This document shows, piece after piece, positions 12,432 through 21,210 of a stretch of 29,092 bases of DNA. Origin of the DNA: DASZBX01 sp035943635 (GTDB taxonomy: Bacteria > Actinomycetota > Actinomycetes > Streptomycetales > Catenulisporaceae); assembly GCA_035943635.1 (NCBI GenBank), contig DASZBX010000097.1:1-29092 (forward strand). Direction: 5' to 3'. Under the pieces are notes generated by a model, which saw only the letters and a program-made list of their open reading frames with translations, was not told the origin of the DNA and made no database searches. The position numbers and the translations under genes were made by a program. The stretch's first letter is position 1. Every line of letters starts with the position of its first letter.

Positions 12432-15341
12432 ATGCAGGTATCGCCGTCACCCCTAGTCGGACGCTCCGTGGAGATGGGCTACCTCGACCAGGCCTTGGCC
12501 GCCGCCCGCTCCGGCCACGGCGGGGCGGTGTTCCTGGTCGCCGACGCGGGCCTGGGCAAGTCCCGGCTGCTGAGCGAGACCGTGGAGGAGGCCGGGCAGG
12601 CCGGGATGGCCGTGCTGCGCGGCCGGGCCACCGAATCCGGCGCGACCGTGCCCTACCGGCCGCTGACCGAGGCCCTGTTCTCGGTCGCCCGGGCCGGGGC
12701 GGTCCCGGACGACCCCGAGCTCGCGCCGTACCGGGCCGTGCTCGGCCGGCTGATCCCGCACTGGCGCCGCGGACCGGCCGCCGAGACCGACGACTCCCCG
12801 GTGGTGCTGGCCGAATCCGTCCTGCGCCTGCTCGGCGTGGTCAGCCGCGGCCGCGGCGCCCTGGTGTGCCTGAGCGACCTGCAGGACTGCGACGCCGAGA
12901 CCATGTACGTCCTGGAATACCTGCTGGACAACCTGGCCGACCAGCCGGTGCTGCTGCTCGGCAGCATGCACGCCACCCCCTCGCCCGCCCTGGCCCTGGC
13001 CCGCGGCGCGGCCCGGCGCCGGGTGGCCCGGCTGACCGAACTGGCCCCGCTGACCGACGAGCAGGTGGTGGAACTGGTGGCCGGCTGCCTGGGCAGCACG
13101 GTCGAGCAACTGCCCGAACCCCTGGCCCGCTGGCTGGTGCAGACCGCGGACGGCAACCCGTTCGTGGTCGAGGAACTGATCGCCGAGTGCACCGACGCCG
13201 GCGTGCTGACCGAGACCGCCGGCGGCTGGCAGCTGACCGGCCGCCCGCCGCGCGAGATGCCGGCCACCGTGGTCACCAGCGTCAACGACCGGGCCCGGCG
13301 GCTGGGCGCCGAACTGCACCGGGCCCTGCAGGCCGCCGCGCTGATCGGCCGCCGGTTCCCGCTGGAGGTGCTGCAGAGCGTCTGCGGCCTGGACGGCGAC
13401 GGGATGCACCGGCTGGTGCGGGCCGCGACCGAGGCCCAGCTGCTCTCCCCGCCGGACAGCCCGGACTGGTGCTCCTTCCGCCGCTCCTGGACCGCCGAGG
13501 CACTGGCCGGCGAGGTGCCCCCGGCCGAACGCCGGCAGCTGGCCGCGGCCGCCGCCGACGCGATCGAGGCCCTGACCGCGGACCTGCCCGGCGAACTGTG
13601 CCAACTGGCCGCCCGGCTGCGGCTGAGCACCGGGGACGAGGCCGCCGCCGGACTGCTCTACGCCCGGGCCGGCCGGTACGTGCTGGACGAAGGCGGCGCG
13701 GTCTCCGCGGTACGCCTGCTCGACCGCGCCCTGGAACTGCTGCCCGAACGCGGCCACGCCGCCGCCCGGGCCGAGGCCTCGGCCTCCCTGTTCTACGCCA
13801 TCGCCGAGGCCGGGGACGTCGAGCACGCCCTGCGCCGCGGCGCCGATCTGGAAGGCTCCGTGCTGCTCTCGCCCAGCCAGCGGGCCGAACTGCTCACCCG
13901 GCTGGCCTGGGTCTGCGTGGTCGGCGGACACTGGGACCTGGCCGCCGACCAGGTCAACCGGGCCCGCGCGCTGCTGACCGGCGACCCGGACCCGGCCCGG
14001 GCCGCGCCGCTGGACGTGGTCGAGGCGCACCTGCTCACGTTGGCCGAGGGCCGCGGCGAGGACCGCGCGGCCCGGGCCCGGGAACTGGCCACCCGCGCGG
14101 TCCGGCTGGCCGAGCAGCTCCCGCTGCCCGACATCGCCTGCCAGGGCCGCCAGGTGCTCGCCCTGCTCGCCCGCAGCGAGGGCTTCGACGCCGCCGACGT
14201 GCACCTGCGCCAGATGCTGGCCATCGCGGACGCGCACAGCCTGCCGATCTGGCGGCTGCGCGCCCAGGTCCGGCTGGCCACCAACGAACTGATGCGCACC
14301 GGCCAGAACCAGCAGATCCTGCTCGCCCGCAAAGCAGCCCTCGAACTCGGCGCGCTGACCGCCTGCGCCCAGGCCGACGCCAGCATCGCCATGCAGCACG
14401 TGCTGTACTGCGAGTTCGAGGAGGCCGAACGACTGGCCGACCGGCTGCTCGAATCCGCCACCCGCATGCACCAGGAAGGCGAATCACAGTACTGCCTGGT
14501 GATCAAGATCGCGGCCCAGGCGCACCAGGGCCGGCGCGAGCCGATGCGCGCCCTGCTGGCCGAGTACCGCGAACGCGGCGGAGAGCAGTCCTTCCACACC
14601 CCGGTCGTCTTCGGCCACCGGGCCGTGTGCGCCCTGCTCGGCGAGGACCGCCCCGGCGCGGAGGCCGAGATGGCCCGGGTGCGCGAGTGGGAACGCACCC
14701 ACCCGACCATCTACTACCAGTCCGGCCGCTACGGCCTGGACCTGCTGCTGGAGATCCTGGCCGGGCGCGAGGGCGAGGAGCACCTGGCCGAGATCAAGCA
14801 GATGCACGCCTCCCGGCTGCGCTGGAACCTGCAGTTCGTCCTGGCCGCCGAAGCGGTGCTGCACGGCCGGGCCGGGCGCCCGGAGCAGGCCGCCGAGCTG
14901 ATGGACGAGTCGCAGACCGCGGCCGCCCCCTTCCCGATGGCCCGGCACCTGCTGCTGCGGCTGATCGGCGAGGCCGCCCTGGACGACGGCTGGGGCGAGC
15001 CGGTGGACTGGCTGCGCGCCGCCGAGCAGCACTTCCACGGCGGCGACGTGGCCGCCATCGCCGGAGCCTGCCGGGCCCTGCTGCGCCGGGCCGGGGTGCG
15101 GGTGATGCAGCGGCGCACCGGCGCCGACGCGGTCCCGGCGCAGCTGGCCGGCCGCGGCGTGACCGCCCGCGAGTTCGAGGTCTTACTCCTGCTCGGCGAG
15201 CGGCGCGGGAATCCGGAGATCGCCAAGCTGCTGTTCATCTCCCGGCGCACGGTCGAGAAGCACGTGGCCAGCCTGCTGGACAAGCTCGGCCGCGCCGACC
15301 GCAGGGAACTGTCGGAGCTCGTGGCCGAACTCTGCGCATAG
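12432..15341 (+). CDS. Large ATP-binding LuxR-family regulator (LAL)
   Basis: The 969-aa protein has the LAL layout. An N-terminal AAA/STAND ATPase carries a Walker A, DAGLGKS, at residues 38-44, with Ala in place of the usual first Gly of the loop, and a Walker-B-like VCLSDLQD. A long helical TPR-like middle runs from roughly residue 380 to 850. The C-terminal LuxR helix-turn-helix covers residues 900-965 (VTAREFEVLLLLGERRGNPEIAKLL, RRTVEKHV). LALs of the MalT type are frequent activators of antibiotic clusters. It is monocistronic, begins 74 bases after the terminator and converges with the two-component operon with only 30 bases between stops. The ATG at 12432 lacks a good ribosome site. 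Its target is not shown by the sequence. Confidence 0.93.
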   Translation: MQVSPSPLVGRSVEMGYLDQALAAARSGHGGAVFLVADAGLGKSRLLSETVEEAGQAGMAVLRGRATESGATVPYRPLTEALFSVARAGAVPDDPELAPYRAVLGRLIPHWRRGPAAETDDSPVVLAESVLRLLGVVSRGRGALVCLSDLQDCDAETMYVLEYLLDNLADQPVLLLGSMHATPSPALALARGAARRRVARLTELAPLTDEQVVELVAGCLGSTVEQLPEPLARWLVQTADGNPFVVEELIAECTDAGVLTETAGGWQLTGRPPREMPATVVTSVNDRARRLGAELHRALQAAALIGRRFPLEVLQSVCGLDGDGMHRLVRAATEAQLLSPPDSPDWCSFRRSWTAEALAGEVPPAERRQLAAAAADAIEALTADLPGELCQLAARLRLSTGDEAAAGLLYARAGRYVLDEGGAVSAVRLLDRALELLPERGHAAARAEASASLFYAIAEAGDVEHALRRGADLEGSVLLSPSQRAELLTRLAWVCVVGGHWDLAADQVNRARALLTGDPDPARAAPLDVVEAHLLTLAEGRGEDRAARARELATRAVRLAEQLPLPDIACQGRQVLALLARSEGFDAADVHLRQMLAIADAHSLPIWRLRAQVRLATNELMRTGQNQQILLARKAALELGALTACAQADASIAMQHVLYCEFEEAERLADRLLESATRMHQEGESQYCLVIKIAAQAHQGRREPMRALLAEYRERGGEQSFHTPVVFGHRAVCALLGEDRPGAEAEMARVREWERTHPTIYYQSGRYGLDLLLEILAGREGEEHLAEIKQMHASRLRWNLQFVLAAEAVLHGRAGRPEQAAELMDESQTAAAPFPMARHLLLRLIGEAALDDGWGEPVDWLRAAEQHFHGGDVAAIAGACRALLRRAGVRVMQRRTGADAVPAQLAGRGVTAREFEVLLLLGERRGNPEIAKLLFISRRTVEKHVASLLDKLGRADRRELSELVAELCA

Positions 15342-15371
15342 CAGTGGTCGTAGGGGGACGGGACGGATGCG

Positions 15372-16052
15372 TCAGTTGTTCGGCCGGGCGATCCCGCTCT
15401 CGTAGGCGAAGATGACAGCCTGCACCCGGTCGCGCAGCCCGAGCTTCGCCAGGATCCGCACGACGTGCGTCTTGACGGTCGTCTCGCCCAGCACCAGCCG
15501 CTGTGCGATCTCCTTGTTGGTCAGCCCGGCGGCCAGCTCGCCGAACACCTCCCGCTCCCGGACGGTCAGCCCGCCGAGCACGTCCGCTCCCGGCCGGGCC
15601 GGGCGCGGCCCGGCGCCGAACTGCCCGGCATACGCGTCGAGCAGCCGCCGGGTCGTGGTCGGCGCGAGCACCGCATCCCCGGCGGCCACCGTGCGGATCG
15701 CGGCCACCAGGTCCTCCGGCCGCGCGTTCTTGAGCAGGAACCCGCTGGCCCCGGCCCGCAGTCCTTCGAAGGCGTACTCGTCCAGGTCGAACGTGGTCAG
15801 GATCAGTACCCTGCTGGGCAGGCCCAGCGCCGTGATCCGCCGGGTCGCCTGGATGCCGTCCAGCACCGGCATCCGCACATCCATCAGCACCACGTCCGGA
15901 CGCAGCGCCGCGACCATCCGCACCGCCTCGGCGCCGTCCGCGGCCTCCCCGACGACCTCGATGCCGCTGTACGTCCCGAGCAGCATGGCGAAGCCCCGGC
16001 GCAGCAGGCCCTGGTCGTCGACCAGCAGAACCCGCACAGTCTCCGCCGTCAC
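15372..16052 (-). CDS. Two-component response regulator, NarL/FixJ family
   Basis: The 226-aa protein has a receiver domain with acidic pocket Asp12/Asp13, phospho-acceptor Asp58 (VVLMDVRMP), Thr86 and Lys108. A C-terminal LuxR-type HTH follows (LTVREREVFGELAAGLTNKEIAQRL, TVKTHV). GTG 16052 overlaps the kinase stop as GTGA and is preferred over a start 24 bases upstream. It is the output of the histidine kinase encoded just before it and last gene of the ABC-transporter operon, which it probably autoregulates. Confidence 0.95.
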   Translation of the reverse strand: MTAETVRVLLVDDQGLLRRGFAMLLGTYSGIEVVGEAADGAEAVRMVAALRPDVVLMDVRMPVLDGIQATRRITALGLPSRVLILTTFDLDEYAFEGLRAGASGFLLKNARPEDLVAAIRTVAAGDAVLAPTTTRRLLDAYAGQFGAGPRPARPGADVLGGLTVREREVFGELAAGLTNKEIAQRLVLGETTVKTHVVRILAKLGLRDRVQAVIFAYESGIARPNN

Positions 16053-17347
16053 AACCGCACCGCCGACGGCCCGCACTCCAGCCGCGCCCGCACCGACCAG
16101 CCCCCGGCCGGGCGCGGACCCGCCTCCAGCCGCCCGCCGAAAAGCCTGGCCCGCTCGGCCATCCCGCCCAGGCCGTGCCCCGGCGACAGATGCTCCGGCG
16201 ACAGATGCCCCGGCGGCGGATGGCCCAGTGACAAATGGCTCGGGTCGGGCTCCGGCGCACCGTCGTCGTCGATCCGCAGGGTCAACCGGTCGGCCTCGCG
16301 GGCCACCTCGACCACCACCTGCTCGACGTTCCGGGCGTGCTTGAGCACGTTGGTCAGGCTCTCCTGGACGATCCGGTACACGGCCAGCTGCGCCGTCGGC
16401 GCGACCCCGGCCAGATCACCCGAGGCCGCGAACTCGACCGCGAGCCCGGCCGAGCGCACCATCGACACCAGCGCGGGCAGGTCCGCCAAGCCCGGCTGCG
16501 GCGCGTACGAAGCCTGCTCGCCGTCGCGCAGCACCCCCAGCATCCGGTGCATCTCGGCCAGCGCCTGCCGCCCGACCTCCGAGGCCTGCGCGATCGTCTC
16601 CCGGACCTGCGGGGCCGGCTCGACGGCCGCCGCGGCGTCGTTCAGGGTGATCATCACGGACAGGCCGTGCGCGATCACGTCGTGCATCTCCCGGGCCAGC
16701 CGCGCCCGCTCGGCCGCCACGGCCACCTGCGCCCGGCTGTCGCGTTCGCGCTCGGCCGTCTCGGCCCGCTCCCGGATCGAGGCGAGGTAGGAACGGCGCA
16801 CGTTCACGTAGATGCCCAGCACCCACGCCGCCGTCACGGTGCCCGTCATGGTGATCGTGCTCAGCACCTGGTTCGTCACCGCGCCCCAGCGCACGACCGC
16901 CATGATCACGCCCAGCTCGGCCACCGCGATCGCCGCCCACAGGACCCGGCGGCGCAGTTCGTACGCGCCCAGGCTGTAGAGCACCAGCAGGACCGCGCCG
17001 TCGCCCAGGATCGGCATCCAGAACAGCCACTGGGCCAGGCACCCGCCCGCGACCAGGAAACCCGCGACCGCCGGGTGCCGGCGGCGCAGCACCAGCGGGG
17101 CCGCGAGCAGCAGGTCCCACCAGACCGTCCGCGGCGGCCGGGCGGTGTCGACCAGGTCGGCCAGCACGAGGGCGCCGGTCACCGCGAGCGCCGTCAGCAC
17201 GTCCAGCACCAGCGGCCGGCGCACGAACCAGGCCTGCACCCGGGCCGCGCGCCGCAGCACCGTCCCGCTCATCCACGGCGGCACGGCCGCGGCCCGCTCC
17301 GCGTAGCCGGGCTGCGCGGAACGGGCCAGCAGGGAACCGGCGGTCAT
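16049..17347 (-). CDS. Sensor histidine kinase (HisKA_3 type)
   Basis: The 432-aa protein has several N-terminal hydrophobic helices (about residues 47-180) and a HisKA_3 dimerisation helix with phospho-His222 (REMHDVIAHGLS). The ATPase domain follows, with ESLTNVLKHA as N box and GLGGMAERARLFGG as the G2 region. Little extracellular sequence is seen, as in intramembrane-sensing kinases that work with an ABC transporter. An unusual four-copy pentapeptide repeat (residues 370-389) sits in the ATP lid. It is encoded 16 bases after the permease and overlaps the response regulator. Confidence 0.94.
   Translation of the reverse strand: MTAGSLLARSAQPGYAERAAAVPPWMSGTVLRRAARVQAWFVRRPLVLDVLTALAVTGALVLADLVDTARPPRTVWWDLLLAAPLVLRRRHPAVAGFLVAGGCLAQWLFWMPILGDGAVLLVLYSLGAYELRRRVLWAAIAVAELGVIMAVVRWGAVTNQVLSTITMTGTVTAAWVLGIYVNVRRSYLASIRERAETAERERDSRAQVAVAAERARLAREMHDVIAHGLSVMITLNDAAAAVEPAPQVRETIAQASEVGRQALAEMHRMLGVLRDGEQASYAPQPGLADLPALVSMVRSAGLAVEFAASGDLAGVAPTAQLAVYRIVQESLTNVLKHARNVEQVVVEVAREADRLTLRIDDDGAPEPDPSHLSLGHPPPGHLSPEHLSPGHGLGGMAERARLFGGRLEAGPRPAGGWSVRARLECGPSAVRL
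16181..16240 (-). repeat. Four 15-bp tandem repeats inside the kinase ATP lid
   Basis: Four in-frame units of 15 bases (16181-16195, 16196-16210, 16211-16225, 16226-16240) encode HLSPG, HLSPE, HPPPG and HLSLG. The two right-hand units in coding order differ little at DNA level, so expansion is recent. They lengthen the loop between the G1 and G2 boxes. Confidence 0.85.
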
Positions 17348-17363
17348 CAGGTCAGGACCGCGC

Positions 17364-18191
17364 TCACGCGTCGCGCCGCCGCAGCAGCACGGCCGACACC
17401 GCGAGCCCGAGCAGCACCCACCCGACCAGCACGGCCAGCCCCCACCACGGAGTGAGCGAGTACCCGTCCGGGATGCTGTTGGCGAAACTCGCCCCGGCGC
17501 TGCCGGGCAGGAACTTGCCGACGTTCTTGCCCCAGTTGCCCAGCAGGTCGCCGAACAGCACCGGAAGGATGAGCACGAGCCCGGCGTAGGCGACCAGCGC
17601 GCCGGGCGTGCTGCGCACGATCCAGGCCAGGATCCCGCCGACCACGCCGATCAGCGTCAGGTACAGGCCCGTGCCCAGAACCACCCGCAGCACCCCGGGA
17701 TCGGCCAGCGAGTAGCCGGGCCGGTAGTGCGAGATCAGGCCCTGGGCGGCCATGAACGCGACGAAGGAGACCACGATCATGGACGTGGCGGTCACCGCGA
17801 CGAACACGATCAGCTTGGCCCACAACACCGGCACGCGCTTGGGCACCGCGGCCAGCGTCGCCCGGATCATCCCGGTGCTGTACTCCCCGGACACGAACAG
17901 CACGCCCAGCGCGCCGATCAGCAACTGCCCGAGGTAGTAGCCCTGCAGAGTGGACGACGGGGCGATGTCGTTGGCCTGCAGATCGCTGGTGATGTGCCGG
18001 GTGTTGTACGCGACGACGAGCCCCAGCAACAGCATGCCGAGCACCGCGGCGCCCAGCACCGCCCAGGTCGAGCGCAGCGTGCGGAACTTGATCCACTCCG
18101 AGGCGATCGCCCGCCGCACGGTGACCGGCTGCGACTGGACGCGGGTCCGTTCCGCAGCCGGAGCGCGGGTGTCGAGCACGGGGGCGCTCAT
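17364..18191 (-). CDS. ABC-2 type transporter permease
   Basis: The 275-aa integral membrane protein has a cytoplasmic N-terminus, the typical ASEWIKFRTLRSTW entry segment and about six hydrophobic helices. It resembles the permeases that pair with DrrA-like ATPases in actinomycetes. The start overlaps the ATPase stop as ATGA (18188-18191), so the two are co-translated. With the kinase/regulator pair downstream it forms a four-gene sensing and export operon. The substrate is unknown; export of or resistance to the neighbouring peptide product is a reasonable guess. Confidence 0.92.
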   Translation of the reverse strand: MSAPVLDTRAPAAERTRVQSQPVTVRRAIASEWIKFRTLRSTWAVLGAAVLGMLLLGLVVAYNTRHITSDLQANDIAPSSTLQGYYLGQLLIGALGVLFVSGEYSTGMIRATLAAVPKRVPVLWAKLIVFVAVTATSMIVVSFVAFMAAQGLISHYRPGYSLADPGVLRVVLGTGLYLTLIGVVGGILAWIVRSTPGALVAYAGLVLILPVLFGDLLGNWGKNVGKFLPGSAGASFANSIPDGYSLTPWWGLAVLVGWVLLGLAVSAVLLRRRDA

Positions 18192-19147
18192 ACCGACACC
18201 TCCAGCCCGGCGCTCGCGGCCACGGCGTCAGCGTCCGGCCGTTCGCCGCTCGCGCGGTAGTCCACCGAGTCGCGGGTCAACGCCATGTAAGCCTCCTCCA
18301 ACGATCCTGCCTGGTCGGTCAGTCCGTACAACGTGATCCCGGCCCCGGCGGCCGTGGTCCCGATCTGCTCGCAGCTGCGGCCCTGGACCTCCAACACGTC
18401 CTCGGCCACGTTACGCACCGTGACCCCCGCGCCGCCGAGCAGCCCGGCCAGCGCCGCGGCCTGCGGCGACCGGACCCGGACCGCGCCGGTCGAGGCGTCC
18501 GCGATGAACTCGGCCATCGACTGCTCCCGCAGCAGCCGGCCCCGGCCCACCACGATCACGTAGTCCGCGGTCAGCGCCATCTCGCTCATCAGGTGCGAGG
18601 AGAGGAACACCGTACGGCCCTCGTCCGCCAGCCCGCGCAGCAGGGTGCGGATCCAGCGCACGCCGTCCGGGTCCAAGCCGTTGACCGGCTCGTCCAGCAG
18701 CAGCACCTCCGGGTCGGCCAGCAGCGCCGAGGCCACCCCGACCCGCTGGCCCATCCCGAGCGAGAAGGACCCGACCCGCCGGTCCGCCACCTCGGTCAGC
18801 CCGACCATCCCGATCACCTCCTCCACCCGCCCGCGGCCGATCCCCGCGGTCGCCGCCATCGCCAGCAGGTGGTTGCGGGCCGAACGCCCGCTGTGCACCG
18901 CCCGGGCCTCCAGCAACGCCCCGACCTGCTGCAACGGCCGGGCGTGGGCCGCGTACGGCTTGCCGTTCACCAGCACCGACCCGGCCGTGGGCGCGTCCAG
19001 GCCCAGGATCAGCCGCATCGTCGTCGACTTGCCCGCCCCGTTCGGGCCCAGGAAGCCGGTCACCGCGCCTGGGCGGACCGTGAACGTCAGATCGTCCACG
19101 GCCAGTTTCTCGCCGTACCTCTTCGTCAAACCCCGAGCCTCGATCAC
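18188..19147 (-). CDS. ABC transporter ATP-binding protein
   Basis: The 319-aa ATPase has Walker A GPNGAGKST, signature SLGMGQR, Walker B LLLDEPVNGLDPDG and a switch His (LSSHLMSEM). The C-terminal 100 residues form the domain usual in DrrA/CcmA-like drug exporters. The start is GTG 19147 with GGAG five bases upstream. It is the first gene of the leftward operon ATPase-permease-kinase-regulator. The promoter should lie in 19150-19300, but I could not assign hexamers with confidence. Confidence 0.95.
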   Translation of the reverse strand: MIEARGLTKRYGEKLAVDDLTFTVRPGAVTGFLGPNGAGKSTTMRLILGLDAPTAGSVLVNGKPYAAHARPLQQVGALLEARAVHSGRSARNHLLAMAATAGIGRGRVEEVIGMVGLTEVADRRVGSFSLGMGQRVGVASALLADPEVLLLDEPVNGLDPDGVRWIRTLLRGLADEGRTVFLSSHLMSEMALTADYVIVVGRGRLLREQSMAEFIADASTGAVRVRSPQAAALAGLLGGAGVTVRNVAEDVLEVQGRSCEQIGTTAAGAGITLYGLTDQAGSLEEAYMALTRDSVDYRASGERPDADAVAASAGLEVSV

Positions 19148-19296
19148 GCTTTCTCCGTCGGTCGCAGGTCCTGCCGATTTCGCAGATAGTGAGACCCTAG
19201 GCTTCGGCGCACCCCTGGCGGATCCACCTGGCGGTCTATCCTGCCTGCTCGGGGTCGTCCGATCGGAGGACCTGGAACAGGACGGTCGGTCGAGCT

Positions 19297-19359
19297 CCTA
19301 GCCGCGGCTTCCACGGGGCTGGCCGCTGTCTCTACAGCGCTGGCCGCGGTCGCCACAGG
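19297..19359. repeat. Degenerate 21-bp tandem repeats
   Basis: Two clear copies (19318-19338 and 19339-19359, sharing gctggccgc) and one weaker copy to the left lie between the SDR stop and the ABC operon. Nothing else was recognised in this gap. The short frame across it lacks the codon bias of real genes here. Confidence 0.5.
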
Positions 19360-19368
19360 ACTGGACCG

Positions 19369-20253
19369 TCAGCCGTAGTGCCGCGGCGGCCAGTGGCGCA
19401 GCAGATCCCGTTCGCGCGCCAGGAATTCGGCGAAGGTCGTGGCCGGCTGTCCGGTGAGGTCGTGGACAGCCGGGGTGGTGTCGGCGAGCGATCCGCCGGC
19501 GACCTCGGCGTAGAGCGCTGCCACGTCGGCGGCGAACTGGGCGGGCAACCCCTGGGCCTTCAAGTTGTCCGCGAAATCCGATGGCGATCGGTCGACGTAG
19601 GAGACGACCCGGCCCAGCGCCTGGGAGAGCATGGCGGCGATCTCGTCGTGGGTGAGCCCTTGGGGGCCGGTCAGCACGTACCGCTGTCCGTGACCCAGGT
19701 CGCCGCCCAGCAGGACGGCGGCGCAGGCCGCGATGTCGGCGCAGTCGATGTAGGACACTTGCGCCTGCCCGTAGGCGCCGAGGAGATCGCCACCGCTGGT
19801 GAAGGCTCCCGCGCCGGTGAGGAAGTTCTGCATGAACCCGCTGGGCTGAAGGATCGACCAGTCCAGCCCAGACGTCTCGAGCCGCGCCTCGATCTCGGCG
19901 TGCGCGCCCTCGGCCAGCAGGCCGCCGGGGTGGGCGTTGCGCACCGAGATCTTCACGACGTGCCGCACACCCGCGCGTATCGCCGCGTCGATCACGGCGA
20001 TCTGCTGCCCGATCATCGGCTGGGCCCCGGTGGCCGGCAGCGCGCCGGGCGAGCAGAGAAACACCTGGTCGACGCCATAGAGCGCGGCCGCGATCGAGTC
20101 CGCGTCGTCGAAGTCGCCCACCGCCACCTCGCCGCCGAGTTCGCGCCCGCGGCTCGGATCGCGCACGAGCGCCCGAAACGGTGTGTCCTGGTGCCGCAAT
20201 CGGCGTCCCAGGTGGCGGCCGATCGAGCCGGTGGCACCCGTGACCAGAATCAT
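19369..20253 (-). CDS. NmrA/SDR-type NAD(P)-binding oxidoreductase
   Basis: The 294-aa protein is an atypical short-chain dehydrogenase of the NmrA/QorB group. The N-terminal Rossmann motif is TGATGSIGRHLG (residues 5-16), followed by VRDPSR, which suggests NADP binding. Family members reduce quinones or act as redox sensors. ATG 20253 has AAGGAG six bases upstream. It is divergent from the TetR gene, and its promoter carries the palindromic operator, so it is almost certainly the repressor's target. It probably answers to an electrophile or quinone-like ligand, which is inferred from the family only. Confidence 0.88.
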   Translation of the reverse strand: MILVTGATGSIGRHLGRRLRHQDTPFRALVRDPSRGRELGGEVAVGDFDDADSIAAALYGVDQVFLCSPGALPATGAQPMIGQQIAVIDAAIRAGVRHVVKISVRNAHPGGLLAEGAHAEIEARLETSGLDWSILQPSGFMQNFLTGAGAFTSGGDLLGAYGQAQVSYIDCADIAACAAVLLGGDLGHGQRYVLTGPQGLTHDEIAAMLSQALGRVVSYVDRSPSDFADNLKAQGLPAQFAADVAALYAEVAGGSLADTTPAVHDLTGQPATTFAEFLARERDLLRHWPPRHYG

Positions 20254-20266
20254 CGCCTACTCCTTC

Positions 20267-20315
20267 TATAATCGAGGGACCCTCGGATTATATGTCGAGG
20301 GTCCCTCGATGTGAA
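20267..20315. promoter_or_regulatory. Divergent promoter-operator region of SDR and TetR genes
   Basis: On the minus strand TTCACA (20315-20310), a 17-base spacer and TATAAT (20292-20287) form a near-consensus promoter for the SDR gene. The spacer contains the perfect palindrome TCGAGGGTCCCTCGA (20295-20309). A second copy, TCGAGGGACCCTCGG (20272-20286), lies 23 bp away and touches a plus-strand TATAAT (20267-20272) that may serve the TetR gene. TetR bound at both boxes would block both promoters. Confidence 0.85.
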
Positions 20316-20324
20316 AGGACCGCG

Positions 20325-20894
20325 ATGGCCGACCCAGGACCCCGGCCCCGCCGGGTGCGCTCGGATGCCCTTCGCAATCGGGAGCGACTGCTCACCGCCG
20401 CCGACGAGATCTTCACCGTGGGCGGCGCCAACGCACCGCTGGAACATGTGGCCAAGCAGGCCGGTGTGGGTATCGGCACCCTCTACGGCCACTTCCCGTC
20501 GCGCCGCGCCCTGATCGCCGCATTGTTGGCCGAGCGCAACGAAGATCTCTTCGAGCACGGTGATCGGCTGCTCGATGCCCCGGCCACGATCGAGACCCTT
20601 GCCGCGTGGATTCGCGCGGTAGTCCGGCACGCCGCCACATATCAAGGGCTGGCCGAGGCGCTCGTGGAGAGCCTGGAGGATGACGGCAGCGAATTGCACG
20701 CCTCTTGCCTGCGGATGAACAGCATCGGCGAGGAACTCGTGCAGCGCGCCGTCAGATCCACAGCGCTCGGGCCCCATGCCACCTCCGCCGACGTGTTCAC
20801 CCTCATCAACGCCGCGGCCTGGACCCGCGAGCACGCCGGCCCCGAACCGGCGGATCGCCTGATCTTCCTCGTGCTCAATGCGCTACAGGCGTAA
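20325..20894 (+). CDS. TetR-family transcriptional repressor
   Basis: The 189-aa protein has the TetR N-terminal HTH at residues 20-60 (LLTAADEIFTVGGANAPLEHV, then GVGIGTLYGHFPSRRAL). The helical C-terminal ligand domain resembles the SCO-type TetR_C groups of actinomycetes. ATG 20325 is preferred because GAAAGGA lies five bases upstream; the open frame extends to 20292 but would run through the operator. It is divergent from the SDR gene and expected to repress both itself and that gene. Confidence 0.92.
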   Translation: MADPGPRPRRVRSDALRNRERLLTAADEIFTVGGANAPLEHVAKQAGVGIGTLYGHFPSRRALIAALLAERNEDLFEHGDRLLDAPATIETLAAWIRAVVRHAATYQGLAEALVESLEDDGSELHASCLRMNSIGEELVQRAVRSTALGPHATSADVFTLINAAAWTREHAGPEPADRLIFLVLNALQA

Positions 20895-21210
20895 AGCAGA
20901 GTGCATCGAGGATCTCACGCGAGCCCCCCGTAGCCGGCCCCGGCCGCGACGCCGCCCACCGCGACCCCGCCGGCGGTCCGCTCGGCCGGCGTGTGACCCG
21001 GCAGACGACCGCGGCCGTGGCAGCGGTGTAAGAGGTGACAACGTCCGCCATAGTGCCCACGCTGCAGTTCGGCTTGGCCGTGCGACGCACGAGTGCCGAC
21101 CATCCCATCCGCACTGGTCGAACAGTACGGGCAGAACAATCGGCACTCGCGTCGTCGGCCGGCGAATCGGGCAGCTGATCAGCCGGTCAGTCGCCTCGCG
21201 GCGGCCGGTG
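20895..21210. other. Intergenic stretch, nothing recognised
   Basis: This gap lies between the convergent TetR and lysozyme genes. I see no coding bias on either strand, no strong hairpin and no repeat of note. Confidence 0.5.

Noticed and set aside
12425..15415. Second plus-strand frame of 996 codons overlapping the LAL gene
   Set aside because: Composition is Arg/Pro/Gly-rich with no domains, and it lies in a different frame from the clear ATPase-LuxR protein.
19144..19356. 70-codon minus frame ending in a GTGA overlap with the ABC ATPase start
   Set aside because: Third-position bias is lost over most of its length and no ribosome site is seen; the overlap is probably chance.
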